From NCBI GenBank assembly GCA_033398695.1, contig CM065802.1, forward strand, positions 202,635,096 to 202,699,095: DNA of 64,000 nucleotides, in the 5' to 3' direction. Under the pieces are notes generated by a model. It was not told the DNA's origin. It ran no database searches and worked only from the letters and a program-made list of their open reading frames with translations. This stretch comes from Orobanche coerulescens. Its lineage: Eukaryota > Streptophyta > Magnoliopsida > Lamiales > Orobanchaceae. The position numbers were made by a program, and so were the translations under genes. Each line of letters begins with the position of its first letter. Within the stretch, counting starts at the first letter, position 1. Positions 9,426 to 20,848 of the stretch are shown one piece after another.

Positions 9426-12400
9426 ACACATCCAAAGTGCAGAGTCACTAAAGACTTATCAAGTTTTCCAAAGTCTTGACCTCTATGCACCAAATCAGTC
9501 ATAACTTCTTCGATTCAATAGGTATCAACGAGACTGTAAGAACTTATGAAAACTAGACACCCATAGCTTTTCATTCACATACAGTACGTAACCTAGATCG
9601 ACCTGAGCAGATCACAAAGCTCTATCGAAGTTGACTCAGCAAATTACCGGACACATCCTGTCCTACTTTGCAACAATAGTCATATGTCACTCAACATGAT
9701 GGATGTGATCAAATGGTTGGTTTCCTTGGAAAGTAGACACAAACCTTTCCAATGGTACCAATTTCACCATTTTCCCTCAAGTGAGCTGCCATGTAGGTCA
9801 TATGGGATATAGACCAACACATTCTGGGCAGATTCGGGTATCAATTTTCAAGTGTCCTTTTTATCGAGATAGAGCGAGCTTCAAGCTTCTTGTCAATCAC
9901 AGACATTGCGTGAGCGCATCCTAGGCCATCATCACAGTGGCTTTACCGGATTATTACGAATGAGTACATCGAGTCAAACATGAGTACATAATACCGTACT
10001 TTTCTCTTAAGACTGCATCATCACTTAAGTGAGCCAAGTCTTATGATGACTTCGACTAATCATTGGGAATCATATAGGCATTACTTTATCGTCTCTTAGG
10101 GAAACCGTCCCTTAGATTGCCTTAAACCGATTGATGAATACGCATCATCAAGTGTCCCCAAGATCCTTTCATTCTTAACTTTGGATTTAGCGGAATCTCT
10201 TAGTCTCACAAGAGTACATCACTATAAACCCTTAGTTTTACAAGCAAAAGCTTCATATCTCTTCCAAATCAAGTATATACTTAGTATGCGTTCCCGACAT
10301 TCACTTGTCGACGCGCTCCGTGGTCAGGAGCCACTTGATTTGAGTCTGATCCACCACGAGATCATTTTTATCGCTTAACTTAGTTCCCCACTAAGATAAG
10401 ATTTAACCACAAGCTGCACGTCAGTTTTTGGGAAACTATCTAACTGAAAAGATAGTGGATGCTATAACATCCATTACGATAGCACAACTAAGTTTCGTGT
10501 CATCGTAGTCGATTCCAGTGCGTTCATGAGAAACCTCGCGCTATGAGGTGAGTTTAACTCCTTCTCTCACTCGCTTTAACAAAGTTTACGGATAGATCTT
10601 ATCTTTGGAGTGTCGGCACCACTTCAACAAAGGGCTATCACTTTGTTTATACTGGAGTCGCATATGTTTCCATTTTAGGCCAAGGCTACAACGTTGTAGA
10701 TTTTCAACGAAGTATGGTTCGATTAAACTCACATTCCACGTCCTCATGAACCGGCTTTATTCATAGAGTACTCTTTATGGATTGGCATTCATTGAGGCGT
10801 CCCCCAATGATGACTATAATCCAGAATCACATGAGACGGATGAGTTCATTTGATCATATGATCAAGTTTTCATGTACCAAACTCGCATACATTCTTAGCG
10901 AGAGTATTTATCGAACCAAGTGGCATCCCAATACTCGATGAGATCCACGGCCTAGTAACACCATCTACCACAATTTGTGGTGTTACCATATCACCATTTA
11001 TAGGTGACGAACGTCCATAACCGGACACAATCCTTGCAGACATGTTTGCAGCATGTATTTAATCTCGTCACTTTAGGGAACTTGGTGAGGCACAGTAGGG
11101 ACAAACTACGACAATTCCAAGTCGTTCTACTCGAACATGATCGTTCGCATCTCCCCATAACGACGGGAAGATCGGCTCATCAAAGTGACTTACGAGATCG
11201 TCTGCCAAGGTACATTTTAAGCGGACTATGAGTGAAAGCGCATGTCATATTCATCATTTATAACCCGTCATAATGCGTTGTGGTGACGCACTTTTGGCAC
11301 ATGAACATGTGGACGATAAAGGTTTTCAGTTGTTAACACAATCCAGTTAACAAAATGCATATGGTTACACTTGTAACTAAGCATTTGAATGATGATAGGT
11401 ATAGGTGAATATGACATGTTGACCTATGCTACATAGCCGTAGCTACTGGTCTTGAGAATTCAACAAAACCGCCACCATGCACCACCGGGATCGAACATAA
11501 AGAAACGATTGAACCGATGATAGGCCGTTGGTTTTATCGAACCTCTAATGCTTTCTTGAAGAGTTCACTCCCTTCACCATCCCCAAACACCTCAAAATTT
11601 CGTGAGCATGTATAAACGGGTGTTTAGGATTCCAAAACCATCAACCTTGTGGTCAGAAATCGGTCAAAATGACATCGAACTAGTTGATAGGACGGCTGGT
11701 GGTATGTGAAAACTTCATTTAAGTGGTTCACCTCCTTCCAAGTCTCCAAATGGCACCAAAATTTGTGAGAAGGTAGCCTTGGCTGTTAGGAAGTATTTGT
11801 TAAAATTTCACTTTAAGACTTGGTCTAAAAAGTGGGTGAACCGACCTTTACAATGACTGGTCCGCAAGTTGGACAACCATAACTCAGGTTTCATCAACTT
11901 ATCAATCATTGTCAAAGGAACAACATAACATATAAATGTTATCACTTGAGTACGACCATTTGTGAACACCATCATAGCATCATAAGCCACTGTGCTAATA
12001 CTTATGATCATGTATGTATAAGGACTCGGTGAAAGGGGAGGACTCAGCACCATGCTTATGCGAGTCGCTACATTATTCTCTTTAGCATAGGAGGGTGTCA
12101 TCTCCTAATCGTGCCAAAGAATAGGCTTAAATCAATGAACATGGCTAAGGAGGATCATTGGGGGGGTCTTTGGCGTCACACATGCTTATGAAAGCAAGAC
12201 GGATGACATAAATATCATCATTGGTCATGAGCCCTGCTCACGACTCCACCAACGTACTTTGGTGTCTTTGATCCAACTAGTTTCTTTGTTCAAAGAAAAT
12301 GATGTCCATGACAATACCGTGGTATATGGATCATCAAATTGTCCAAATTCCGGACTATTAAAGCCTAAATATGTCAATGTCCCAATACATCTTCTGGTTA

Positions 12401-14750
12401 CACAAACCGATGCAAGCCAGACCATATTGACTCATGAATATTTTTCCTTTCACATATCCAATACAAGTGATGCATAAGATTTTATTCTCACAAATCATAA
12501 TGAGATGCTATGAGTGATACACTTTGGCATATGTATCATCGAGTCATAACATGGTTCAATTGTTACGGAACATATGTGACTAGAAAACGCCATTCGGTAT
12601 TCAACAACTTGAGAATTTACCACTCATTTATTGTGATGACCTAGTCATCATAGTCACAATGGATTTATAAACCGAAATCCAAAAATATCGTGTTCCTTGA
12701 AAATAGCTTAATACGCACTCAATTTTGCTTGCAAAATTTTACAAACATGAGCATAGCGAACACTCTAACAACATAGAGATTTTATACTTGATATGATCAA
12801 AATGATCTATCATATTGAGTGCATAACATGGCAAGGTTATATGCCTAAGGGGCAAAATTATGACGCAAGCATGGTGTAACACTACCATGCACACGCTCGA
12901 CCTTCTTATAAGGGTGCGCATTTTGGGCTCCCCAAGGAAACTGTTTTTCAACATTTGAAAGATGATAGTTTAGCGTACAACGCATACCAAAAACTGCATC
13001 ATCTATGGCAAATTCGGCCAGAAAGAGGTTGAAAAATATGTGTCGTAAGACCACTTGCAAATTCAAGATGGGAACCAAGTTGGTTGGGACAAAAGTTAGC
13101 ACAATCGCTGGAAATAAAATTCCGCGCAGCTTGACCTTTGTTCATTAAAACAGCGATAACTCCCTTGTTAGGAAGGCTATGGACGAACGGTCAGATGTTC
13201 TGGAAACTAGACTTCCGTATCTTTCTATCCATATATTGTGCACCACACGGATCATTAAAATCAGATCACAGTGCATATTTTAATTGGCTGTTTAGTTTTT
13301 CCCAAGTTTAGTGAGAAACCAAGGTTGAGACCATATCCAATGGCATAAGTGTTGATGCAAAAACATGGCAATGACAGCCATATGTGCGTTTAAACGCAGC
13401 AGGGTGTTCGATTTCTTATCTTCGACTAATGATCCTTTCGGTAACTCCAACTTGGTAGACTTGCAGAGAAAGTAGGAATGTCGGTACAGCTAAGGCTGTT
13501 TAAAAACCACTGATTCCGTTTGAACTTTCAAAGCATAAACAAATACCAAGGAGGATGCGCCTAGTCATGATCAAAAGTGCAGAAAAAAAATCCACCAAAG
13601 TGCATCAATCAACCAAGTATTTTAATTCTCAATTTGCAAGTATACGTCATAATAGCCATGTTATATAGATACAACGCGGTGCATCATAATTAAGCATTTT
13701 GAACCATGAGACATAATGAATATACCATAACCAACTCGTCTTGATCATCCAATGAATCGACTAAACATAGTCAAATGTATAAGGCACATGCCTTTACAAA
13801 TACTCGGAAAAGTATTCGGACCTATAGTCATACGAACTATAATCGAGGTCAACGAATTCATGTATTTACCGCAATATGCCATTGCCTTACATGTTGAAAC
13901 TCATGAGAATTACTCGTACATTCTTTCATATATCATGTTGCAAGGAGACGATACATGTCTACACCCACATGTAATATTTTATTTTAATAAGATGAAAGAT
14001 GGAGTTTTCCAAGTATGGGATTGGGTCAAGACCAACGTGGTGGTCGCTCAATTCAACATGACAATTCCGTCACAAATCGATTTTAACCACGACATATCCG
14101 TCGCAATCGATGTTTGTCCCATTTGTATGTCACAAATTCGTGACTAATCATGAACGAGTCATAACTTTACCGTTACCGACAATGTTCATTTTTTTTTCAA
14201 TTGTTGGTTTAAAATCGACAAAACGGCGACATCAAATCGCACCCAAAACGTGGTGTATGCAACAACCACAAATATCGACTTTCAACAATTATCCGTGACT
14301 CCCCAGACCGTCACACGCTTTACTTCGACATCCGAGAGTGATACCACCTCTCATTGTCTCATCCACCGCAAAGTAGCGTGGGAGATAAAGAACCCAAATA
14401 CCCAATTCCCCAAAAAAATTCCCAAAAGAGAGGAATTGAAAACGAGAACTTTAATAAAGTCTTACGTACTTGGTTTCATATATGCTTTGATCCTTGAACG
14501 AGATTCTCTCCATATGAGCAACATATTTCCGTGGGTACTCCGTTCTATATTTATTTTGATCCTTGAACGGGATAAATATGGCTTTCTCTCCATAGCGTGC
14601 ACATCATCATGAGCGACGTATTTTCCTATATACACGTAAAACATAAACATGTAAGATTCATAAGTGTACAAATTAATGAACAAATGAATCATTGAGTAGG
14701 AAAAAAAATGGAGAGTTGAGAAACGCCCGGATAGGGCTACTGGGCTCAAT
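9426..14750. other. L internal DNA without recognisable genes
   Basis: The longest frame is 131 codons at 13752-14147 (plus), with no motif I recognise. I see no zinc knuckle, protease, integrase or reverse transcriptase motif on either strand. Confidence 0.6.
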
Positions 14751-15643
14751 AATTCGGCCGAAAAAGGACTCGAGCGCGGCGATGCAGCAGCTCGGTATTG
14801 GATGAGGTCGGATCTCCAAATTTCTTCGTAAAAATCTGCTTCTGTTCGGCAGTAGATTCAGTAACCAATATTACACAGAATCCGATCTCCACCGTTGAAT
14901 ATACAGATATTTGTGTTGGGAAGTTGATTCCAAAATTTCACACCGATCCGACGGTTAACGAAACGGGAAACGTGATTTTCGTACGACTGCGCTGTGCAGA
15001 AAATTCACGCGCGGAAATTCTCGTCTCTCGGTTTTTTTTTTTTTTTCGATTTTGATAGGTTTTGTCTCGATTGCACTAGGTTTTCAAGCATTAAATATCA
15101 CGTGCATAAAACCGTTTGGACGATCCGGCGGTGCTTCGATCAGATCGGGTCGGCAACCGGGTCAGGTACAAACCGGGACGGGCCAAACACGGACTTGGTT
15201 GCAGTCGGACCTGGAAGATAAGCCGCCGATCCGGGAAGACGACCGGTGTAGATTTGGATTGATCTTGTGCACGGCGGATCGCGTTGGAATTTAGGCCGAT
15301 CGGGCCGGATGATCGACGAGAAGCTCCCGGGAAGATCGAAAAAACGAGCAGGGGGCGACGATCCGACGGCGACGACCGCGCTTGAGCAATGGGCGAAAAC
15401 CGAGCAATGAGCGAGGGCGAAAGGCGCAGGGGAAGAACGACGGAGCCGGAGGAGTAGGATCTCGTGGTGCAGACGGCGCGGCGATGACGTCTGGTTCGGA
15501 TCTGGTGTAGGTGGGCGGCGATGGTGTCCACTGCGGCGGAGATGGGAATTAGGGTTTCCGATTTTTTTTTTTTTTTTTCGGAATTTCTGAATTTCGGACG
15601 AATTTTTTTTTCTACTCAGTTGAGATACTACGTGCTGATAACG
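14750..15643 (-). other. L 5' leader, GC-rich with poly-T runs
   Basis: On the minus strand this follows the primer site and resembles a plant transcript leader (AAACCCTAATTCCCATC). Overlapping minus frames of 146 and 181 codons are proline/arginine/serine-rich and look like GC-bias artefacts. Two T-runs are at about 15038-15050 and 15564-15578. Confidence 0.45.
15621..15642 (-). promoter_or_regulatory. L primer binding site
   Basis: Minus strand CGTTATCAGCACGTAG next to the 5' LTR, the internal-tRNA (half-molecule) primer type known in some plant Copia lineages. Confidence 0.65.
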
Positions 15644-15869
15644 TGTTTGAGGAGAAAGTAAAAGACAGCAAATCAATTCATTCATAACACTAATAGAGGG
15701 GCCTTTATATAGGCATTACAATGAGAGTCCTTCCATACATAGGATTCCTAGATAAGGTAAGACATCTAATAGGATCCTACTACCTCTAGAAGGATCTAGA
15801 ACCTTCCATCTATGTATCTACAATCAGTATTAGGTAAGACACATCACGGGAATAATAATTCCCGGAACA
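15644..15869 (-). repeat. L 5' LTR
   Basis: 226 bp; by eye one substitution from the 3' LTR (TAA versus TGA near the start). Confidence 0.93.
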
Positions 15870-15874
15870 TTTGT
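15870..15874. repeat. Target-site duplication of L, right copy
   Basis: TTTGT, matching 8800-8804. Confidence 0.9.
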
Positions 15875-17158
15875 TAATTTTTTGATCTCGGTTTACATTT
15901 TAATAAGATCATCCTTTAAAATATTTTCGTTTTCAACGCATTTCGAATGATCGGTCTCGATAAATTTTCCCTTTTCAAGTATTTTGGAATTTTTATTTTC
16001 CAATGATTTATTTTTAAATTGAAGGGATTTTATTTCCGATAAAGCATTTTGATAATCCGTATGCAATAATTCAAATGCTTCAAATAATTCATCGTAAGAA
16101 TTACTTACTTGGCTTTCGACGTCGCTATCGTCGAATGAACTTCGGGCCATGAGAGCGAGATTATTTTGATTGATAAAATCATCATCTTCGTCGTCATCGC
16201 TACATGTTGCAACGAGAACCTCCTTCTTGGGTTTTACTCGGCAATTCTTTGCAAAGTGGCCTGATTTACCATATAATCGACAATTGTTGTCGAATTTCTT
16301 ATATTCGTCCGAGATGTCTCTCTTTCTCCGGTTTAATAAGGTTTGAAATTTATTAATATTTTTGGCAGAGTATGCCGATTCTTCGTCGCTTTCGTCCACC
16401 GGTATTTCTTCCTTTTTAGACATCTTAGCCTTCATCGCTATTGATCTTTCCTTCGACTTCGGTTTGGCATTTCGAGATTTAAGAACAATCTCATAATTTA
16501 TTAGCGATCCGACGAGAGCGCTAAAATCAAGATTATTGAGATCTTTCGATTCCATAATCACCGTAACCGTGCCGTCCCATTCCACCGGTAGTGATCTTAA
16601 GATTTTCTTGACTTTCTCACTACTAGATAATGGTTTACCGTACGAAGCTAGTCCATTGGTGATGACCGCAAATCGGTCGAGCATGTTGGTGATGGACTCA
16701 TCACCCTTCATCATGAATAACTCGTAGTCATGGAGAAGCATATTAATCTTCGTCTCCTTGACTTGAGTTGTCCCTTCGTGTGTGATTTTAAGAATTTTCC
16801 ATATCTCTTTAGCACTTTCCTGCTGTAGTATGAGTTGAGAGGATCAGACTTACGAGACACGATGAAATTCGATTGACCTCTTCCGGATTTAAGGCACATT
16901 ATAAGAGTTGAGTAACCTTACAATTTAGATGGTCGTTATTCCAATTCTCGTCATTATATTCTTCGAAACTCTTAAGAGATCCGTCGGATTTGATTGGAAC
17001 TTTCGGGCCAAGACAAATGATCTTCCAAATTTTGATATCATAGGCACGAATGAAGATCGACATCTTTTTCTTCCACGTCATATAATTTGATCCGTCAAAA
17101 AATGGTGGTCGGTTCAAAGCAAGACCTTCGACCGGAGCCAATTGGACACCATTGGATC
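15875..17158 (-). pseudogene. gag: C gag, N-terminal and central part, broken
   Basis: Homologous to the A gag along its length. The segment after the start (VQLAPVEGLALNRPPFFDG) is one base out of frame with the ATG, by comparison with A. TAA at about 16912-16914 interrupts it after KVTQLL. About 40 bp of extra sequence (near 16820-16858) interrupts the capsid domain. The long open stretch (16741 down to 15893, 282 aa) has the UBN2 C-terminal part, an acidic linker and a degenerate first knuckle, CRLYGKSGHFAKNC, with Y replacing the second cysteine. It ends at a stop at 15893, upstream of the L insertion. Confidence 0.85.
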
Positions 17159-17197
17159 TTCTCTCCTTGGATGTTAAGCCGTTTATAGGAGTACCGC

Positions 17198-17209
17198 TCC
17201 GATACCAAT
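17198..17209 (-). promoter_or_regulatory. C primer binding site (tRNA-iMet)
   Basis: Minus strand TGGTATCGGAGC, identical to that of A. Confidence 0.85.
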
Positions 17210-17745
17210 TGCTGGAGCAATTTGCACCGTTGTGCGGAAGCGTAAATATAAAGTGCATAAATGAAACGACACATGGATTTATAGAGGTTCGGCTATAATC
17301 GAGCCTACGTCCTCACTCGGTATCTTTTTCTATAGGTTGAAGATATAAACCTCTGCACCTCTCTTCTATCGGTCGAGGGATTACCGTTACAATCACGTCT
17401 TCTATTGGTCCGTGATAAACCACTCATACTTGTCTTTGTGTCGGCCCAAGTTAAACCGTTTTTCTTTTCGTAGGACAAGGAATCAACCTATCTAGCTTTC
17501 TATCAGTACTAGATAAACCTCACGAAGATATCGATTGCGATTCTAATAATGTCGGATCCTTGATCCTAATAACACTGAATCTAATCGTATCTTTTCTTTT
17601 ACCTCTCGTGTATGTGTTGAATGTATAAACACTCAAACTAACAATGTAAACTCAATATCACAACAACAATATAATGTAAATCAATCTCTGATGAATGTAT
17701 CGTTTGCTTGAAGTTGTTGTAGTGAAACAATACAATAGGAATGGT

Positions 17746-17753
17746 ATTTATGA
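17746..17753 (-). promoter_or_regulatory. TATA-like box of C LTR
   Basis: Minus strand CATAAATA, about 40 bp downstream of the array and in the same place as TATAAATA of A. Confidence 0.5.
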
Positions 17754-17791
17754 CACTGGAGCCTTACTAGCCGTTGCCTCTTCAGACTGCA

Positions 17792-18118
17792 TTACGTACG
17801 CTAAATCACTCCTGTTACGTACGTAAGCTCCTTTACGTATGTTAACATGTAAATGTTACGTATGTTAACATCACCCAGTTTCAGTCCAGTAGCATCTGAT
17901 TCGATTATTACGTACGTTAATCAATCACCCATTACGTACGTTAAGGATACGTCATTGCTGACATCATATATCTGTTGCGGCCTTTTTGACTTTGACTCGT
18001 CCAACGTTCTTCTGGTTTGAACTCTGAACACTCCATTACGTACGTTAGCCATCCTTGCTTACGTACGTTAATCTCCATGCATTACGTATGCTATATAGCA
18101 CATTTTGCGTACGTTAAG
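17792..18118. repeat. Palindrome array, C LTR
   Basis: About ten copies of TTACGTACGTAA and variants (TTACGTATGTTA, TTACGTACGCTA, TGCGTACGTTAA) in about 330 bp. Confidence 0.85.
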
Positions 18119-18250
18119 CTTGCATAAATCCAGCTTTTTTGCACTTCGTTTCCTTCGATGCTTTGCTTCGTCTTTTTGTTGTTTTGCTTTGTTTATCAAC
18201 TTTAATCCTCAAAACACTTTTAAGCATGTATGGAACAAAATGTTCCAACA

Positions 18251-18418
18251 CAGTCCTCTGTCGACAATCGTTCGTATCGGTGTCAATTGCTAGGGTTTCG
18301 AAAGATCTTAGCCTATTCATCTCTTTCAAAAAGGGGGTTTTCGATCTTAATTTATCTCCATTTATATTGCTGTTCTTGGTGATCTTGTGCAATTTATTAT
18401 ATATATATATATATTTGT

Positions 18419-18464
<46 letters not shown>

Positions 18465-18776
18465 CTGCATTTTGTTGCCTTAATTAATTGGTGTATTTCC
18501 GATCGGTTATTATCATTATCATTGCTAACTGGATCGGATCTCTGTGATTTGCAGATTTGTTCTGAACGATTAGTACTCCTTTTTCCCGGCAGCTTGTTTT
18601 TCGGGTTTATTGCAATAATTATATTGGTTATAATTATAGGTTCATTTAGTTGGCCTGTAATCCTTAAATCCTATCCCGTATAATATAAACTGTAATTGTT
18701 ATATTCGTTTAATCCGCTTGTATTATCGATCCTGCCTTTAGCCATAATTATACAACCCGATACCCAACAATGCTGA
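18251..18776. other. Unassigned DNA, possible remnant of a host transcript leader
   Basis: GCTAGGGTTTCGAAAGATC followed by GATCTTGTGC and later GATTTGCAG would suit a plant 5' UTR with an intron, but no coding exon follows before the transposon remnants. An AT microsatellite at about 18397-18475 generates overlapping isoleucine/tyrosine frames that are artefacts. Confidence 0.3.
18397..18475. repeat. (TA)n/(ACATAT)n microsatellite
   Basis: Alternating TA with a few C interruptions. Confidence 0.9.
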
Positions 18777-18779
18777 TGT

Positions 18780-18950
18780 TGACAGCTTCAAAAAATCCAG
18801 TGAAAGTTAAGAAACTCAGTCAATAATAGATCTTGATAAAATAGATGGTCAAGATTTGTTCTCACGAAAACTATGTATATAATGCATCGTTTTAATGCAT
18901 CAATATTTTTTTATTGTATAAAACGCATGATTTCAATGCGACAATATTTA
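18780..18950. repeat. Dispersed repeat, first copy
   Basis: Contains GATCTTGATAAAATAGATGG then TTGTTCTCACGAAAACTATG and ATGCATCGTTTTAATGCATC. A related block lies at 20596-20845. It resembles a small non-autonomous DNA element common in plants, class not determined. Confidence 0.5.
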
Positions 18951-18951
18951 G

Positions 18952-18960
18952 ATGCATGGA
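18952..18960. repeat. 9-bp target-site duplication of the Mutator-like element, left
   Basis: ATGCATGGA, repeated at 19966-19974. Confidence 0.85.
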
Positions 18961-19965
18961 AGGCAAAATGGCTCTACTAGGGACTGAAGTTGGTATTTTT
19001 ATCATTGAAGGGACTAAACTTTAAAGTGTATCAAAGTTGGGACTCAAGTTTATTCCGTTATACAAGTTAGGGCCTCCATTATTTCTAATCTGTTAAGTTT
19101 TAACGGATTGCTTACATGGTCGTCAAGTGCCATGTGTCAGCATTTTATTGGTCGGTACTTATGACATGGCAATGACGTGGAATCTGACTAGGTACATTTA
19201 TTAAATTAAAAAAAATCTGAAAATTCTTTAAAAAAATCGCCACTTTTTTTTTTTTTTTAAATCTGGAATATCAATATTAAAAATCGGATGTTTTTATTTA
19301 AAGTTCAAAAATAAAAAATTAAAAATTAAAATATTTTGATCGGATTTAGAATTAATCTTTAATTTGTCTTTTTAGATTTATAGATTTTTTTGTAGAAAAA
19401 TAAAATAGTTTTTTTTATGAAAAGTAAAAAAAATTAACGAAAACAAAAACTAGCAAGTTTTAAAAAAAATATAATAATTCAGTTTTATATTTATTTATGA
19501 AAAATAATATTCCAATTTTTTTTTGAAAAACAGTTTATAAATTAGATCCAGATTTTTAATTTTTTTATTTTTTACTTTCAAACTTTAAATAAAACCATCC
19601 GATTTTAAATACTAATATTCCATATTTTAAAAATAATAATAAAGTTTAAATTTTTAACAAAAATCCAGATTTTTTATCTTTTATATTTCCTTAGAAGTTT
19701 TATATTTTTTTATTATTTTATTATTATTAAAAAAAATTGAAATTTTTTTATTATTATTTTATTATTATTACCGTCCAATAAAATACTGACACGTGGCACT
19801 TAAAGGCCATGTCAGCAATCCGTTAAAACTTAATGGATTAAAAATAACGGAGGCCCTAACTTGTATAACAGAATAAACTTGAGTCCCTACGTTGACACAC
19901 TTTAAAGTGTAGTCCCTTAAGTGATAAAAATGTCAAACTTCAGTTCCTAGTAGAGCTATTTTGTC
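18961..19965. mobile_element. Mutator-like non-autonomous element, 196-bp terminal inverted repeats
   Basis: 1005 bp. The left end (18961-19156) and the reverse complement of the right end (19770-19965) align over their full length with scattered differences. Shared landmarks are CTCTACTAGG, ACTTTAAAGTGT, GACTCAAGTTTATTC, GTTATACAAGTTAGGGCCTC and GCCA-GTGTCAG. A perfect 9-bp target duplication is diagnostic for the Mutator superfamily. The interior (19157-19769) is AT-rich homopolymer-like DNA with no transposase. Confidence 0.88.
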
Positions 19966-19974
19966 ATGCATGGA
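19966..19974. repeat. 9-bp target-site duplication of the Mutator-like element, right
   Basis: ATGCATGGA. Confidence 0.85.
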
Positions 19975-19984
19975 GTGCGTATAT

Positions 19985-20146
19985 CAGTGGCGGAAACAGA
20001 GCATTTATTCAGGAGGGTCCGGAGCTATAAAAATTACGGAGATCGGACAACTATATATATAGTTTCCTCTATTTTATAAGGGAATTTTCATCCGCCGGGG
20101 GGAGGGTGTCCATGGACCCCCTTGGACCCCCTTCCCTCCGCCCCTG
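19985..20146. mobile_element. hAT-like MITE (162 bp)
   Basis: Ends CAGTGGCGGA and TCCGCCCCTG form a 10-bp inverted repeat with one mismatch (CAGGGGCGGA on the other strand). Flanks GCGTATAT (19977-19984) and GCATATAT (20147-20154) make an 8-bp duplication with one mismatch, as expected for hAT. Non-coding. Confidence 0.7.
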
Positions 20147-20218
20147 GCATATATCTTATGCATATGACAGTATGAACCGTAGACCACCAATGATCAATAG
20201 TTCAAATTTATTTCTATT

Positions 20219-20510
20219 TGTTGAGATGTCTTGAACTCCTGGTACGCTGAGTTGTATGGGGTTTTGGGCTTCGTTTGCAGTTTTGGGCCTATTTTTGGCC
20301 TGTCCGATTAGGGTTTAGGGTTAGGATTCTCGCCTATATATGGCTTGTAACCTAGCCGAAATATATCATAATATCATTCTGTAATCTCCTATCAGTAATA
20401 AAATCGTTCATCTCTTCTACCTGTGGACGTAGCTAACTCATCGTTAGTGAACCACGTAAATTGTTTGTGTTCTTATTGCTTTTCATAATTTCTTTTTTAC
20501 AATCTTTTTA
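20219..20510 (+). repeat. Probable LTR fragment (Copia-like U5)
   Basis: A TATA-like CCTATATATGG is followed by CAGTAATAAAATCG, then GTGGACGTAGCTAACTCATC and GTGAACCACGTAAAT, an arrangement typical of the R/U5 of many plant Copia LTRs. I find no target duplication or partner LTR, so the boundaries are approximate. Confidence 0.45.
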
Positions 20511-20554
20511 CTCAAAAAAATCTTCTCATTAGATTCATCATATATACATGCATA

Positions 20555-20555
20555 C

Positions 20556-20595
<40 letters not shown>
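20555..20595. repeat. (TA)n microsatellite
   Basis: GTGTG then an uninterrupted TA run. Confidence 0.9.
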
Positions 20596-20596
<1 letters not shown>

Positions 20597-20845
20597 TTCT
20601 GGTGAGAATGAGATTAAAGTTAAGAAATAAGAATGAATTTGATCCATAGATCTTAGTTAAATGGATGACCTATATTTATTCTCACAAAAACATAGGCATG
20701 GAATGCAATATTTTGGCGCATCGATATTTTGATACATATAATGCATAGTTTTAATGCATTGCAATTTTGATGCACGAAATAAATATGCATGTATAAGCCA
20801 ATTTGGACCGTACATCACACAAAAATCAATGTTTCAGATTTATTC
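20596..20845. repeat. Dispersed repeat, second copy
   Basis: GATCTTAGTTAAATGGATGA, then TATTCTCACAAAAACATAG and TGCATAGTTTTAATGCATTG match the block at 18780-18950 in the same order, so the two are diverged copies of one repeat. Confidence 0.5.
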
Positions 20846-20848
20846 TTA

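Larger units (their letters stand above)
8805..15869 (-). mobile_element. Element L: young Copia-type element without coding capacity
   Basis: 7065 bp, bounded by 226-bp LTRs (8805-9030 and 15644-15869) that I find to differ at a single base, with target duplication TTTGT inside the gag of C. Minus orientation follows from the polypurine tract GGGGGAG beside the left LTR and the half-tRNA-type primer site beside the right LTR. The 6.6 kb between them holds no frame resembling gag or pol; all frames are short and without recognisable motifs. It is therefore a large retrotransposon derivative moved in trans. Assignment to Copia rests on the primer site and LTR size. Confidence 0.9.
15870..18250 (-). 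mobile_element. Element C: Copia retrotransposon (Sirevirus-like), 5' part
   Basis: Minus-strand element with 5' LTR 17210-18250, primer binding site 17198-17209 and degenerate gag 15875-17158. Its gag continues at 8527-8799 beyond L, and the remainder lies left of the window beyond B. It is the sister of A by gag sequence and LTR flanks, but carries a different palindrome array. C is the oldest layer of this nest since both B and L are inserted in it. Confidence 0.85.
17210..18250 (-). repeat. C 5' LTR
   Basis: 1041 bp; minus strand starts TGTTGGAAC and ends CCAGCA. The R/U5 side aligns with A (GGATTTATAGAGGTTCGGCT, CCTACGTCCTC), while the U3 array is TTACGTACGTAA rather than TAGCGTGCGCTA. 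The partner LTR is outside the window. Confidence 0.85.

Noticed and set aside
13752..14147. 131-codon frame in L
   Set aside because: No recognisable motif or supporting context; L is otherwise non-coding. It would need homologues to count.
15091..15685. Two overlapping 146- and 181-codon minus frames in the L leader
   Set aside because: GC-rich low-complexity composition, one crosses the LTR boundary; both look like chance frames.
18251..18600. Host gene 5' end
   Set aside because: Leader-like text and an acceptor-like GATTTGCAG are present, but no coding exon or gene family could be recognised.
18114..18683. Overlapping frames over the AT microsatellite
   Set aside because: Isoleucine/tyrosine runs from (TA)n; not coding.
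20305..20330. TTAGGGTTTAGGGTTAGG as interstitial telomere repeat
   Set aside because: Only about two and a half units within a probable LTR leader; a telo-box-like promoter motif is as likely.
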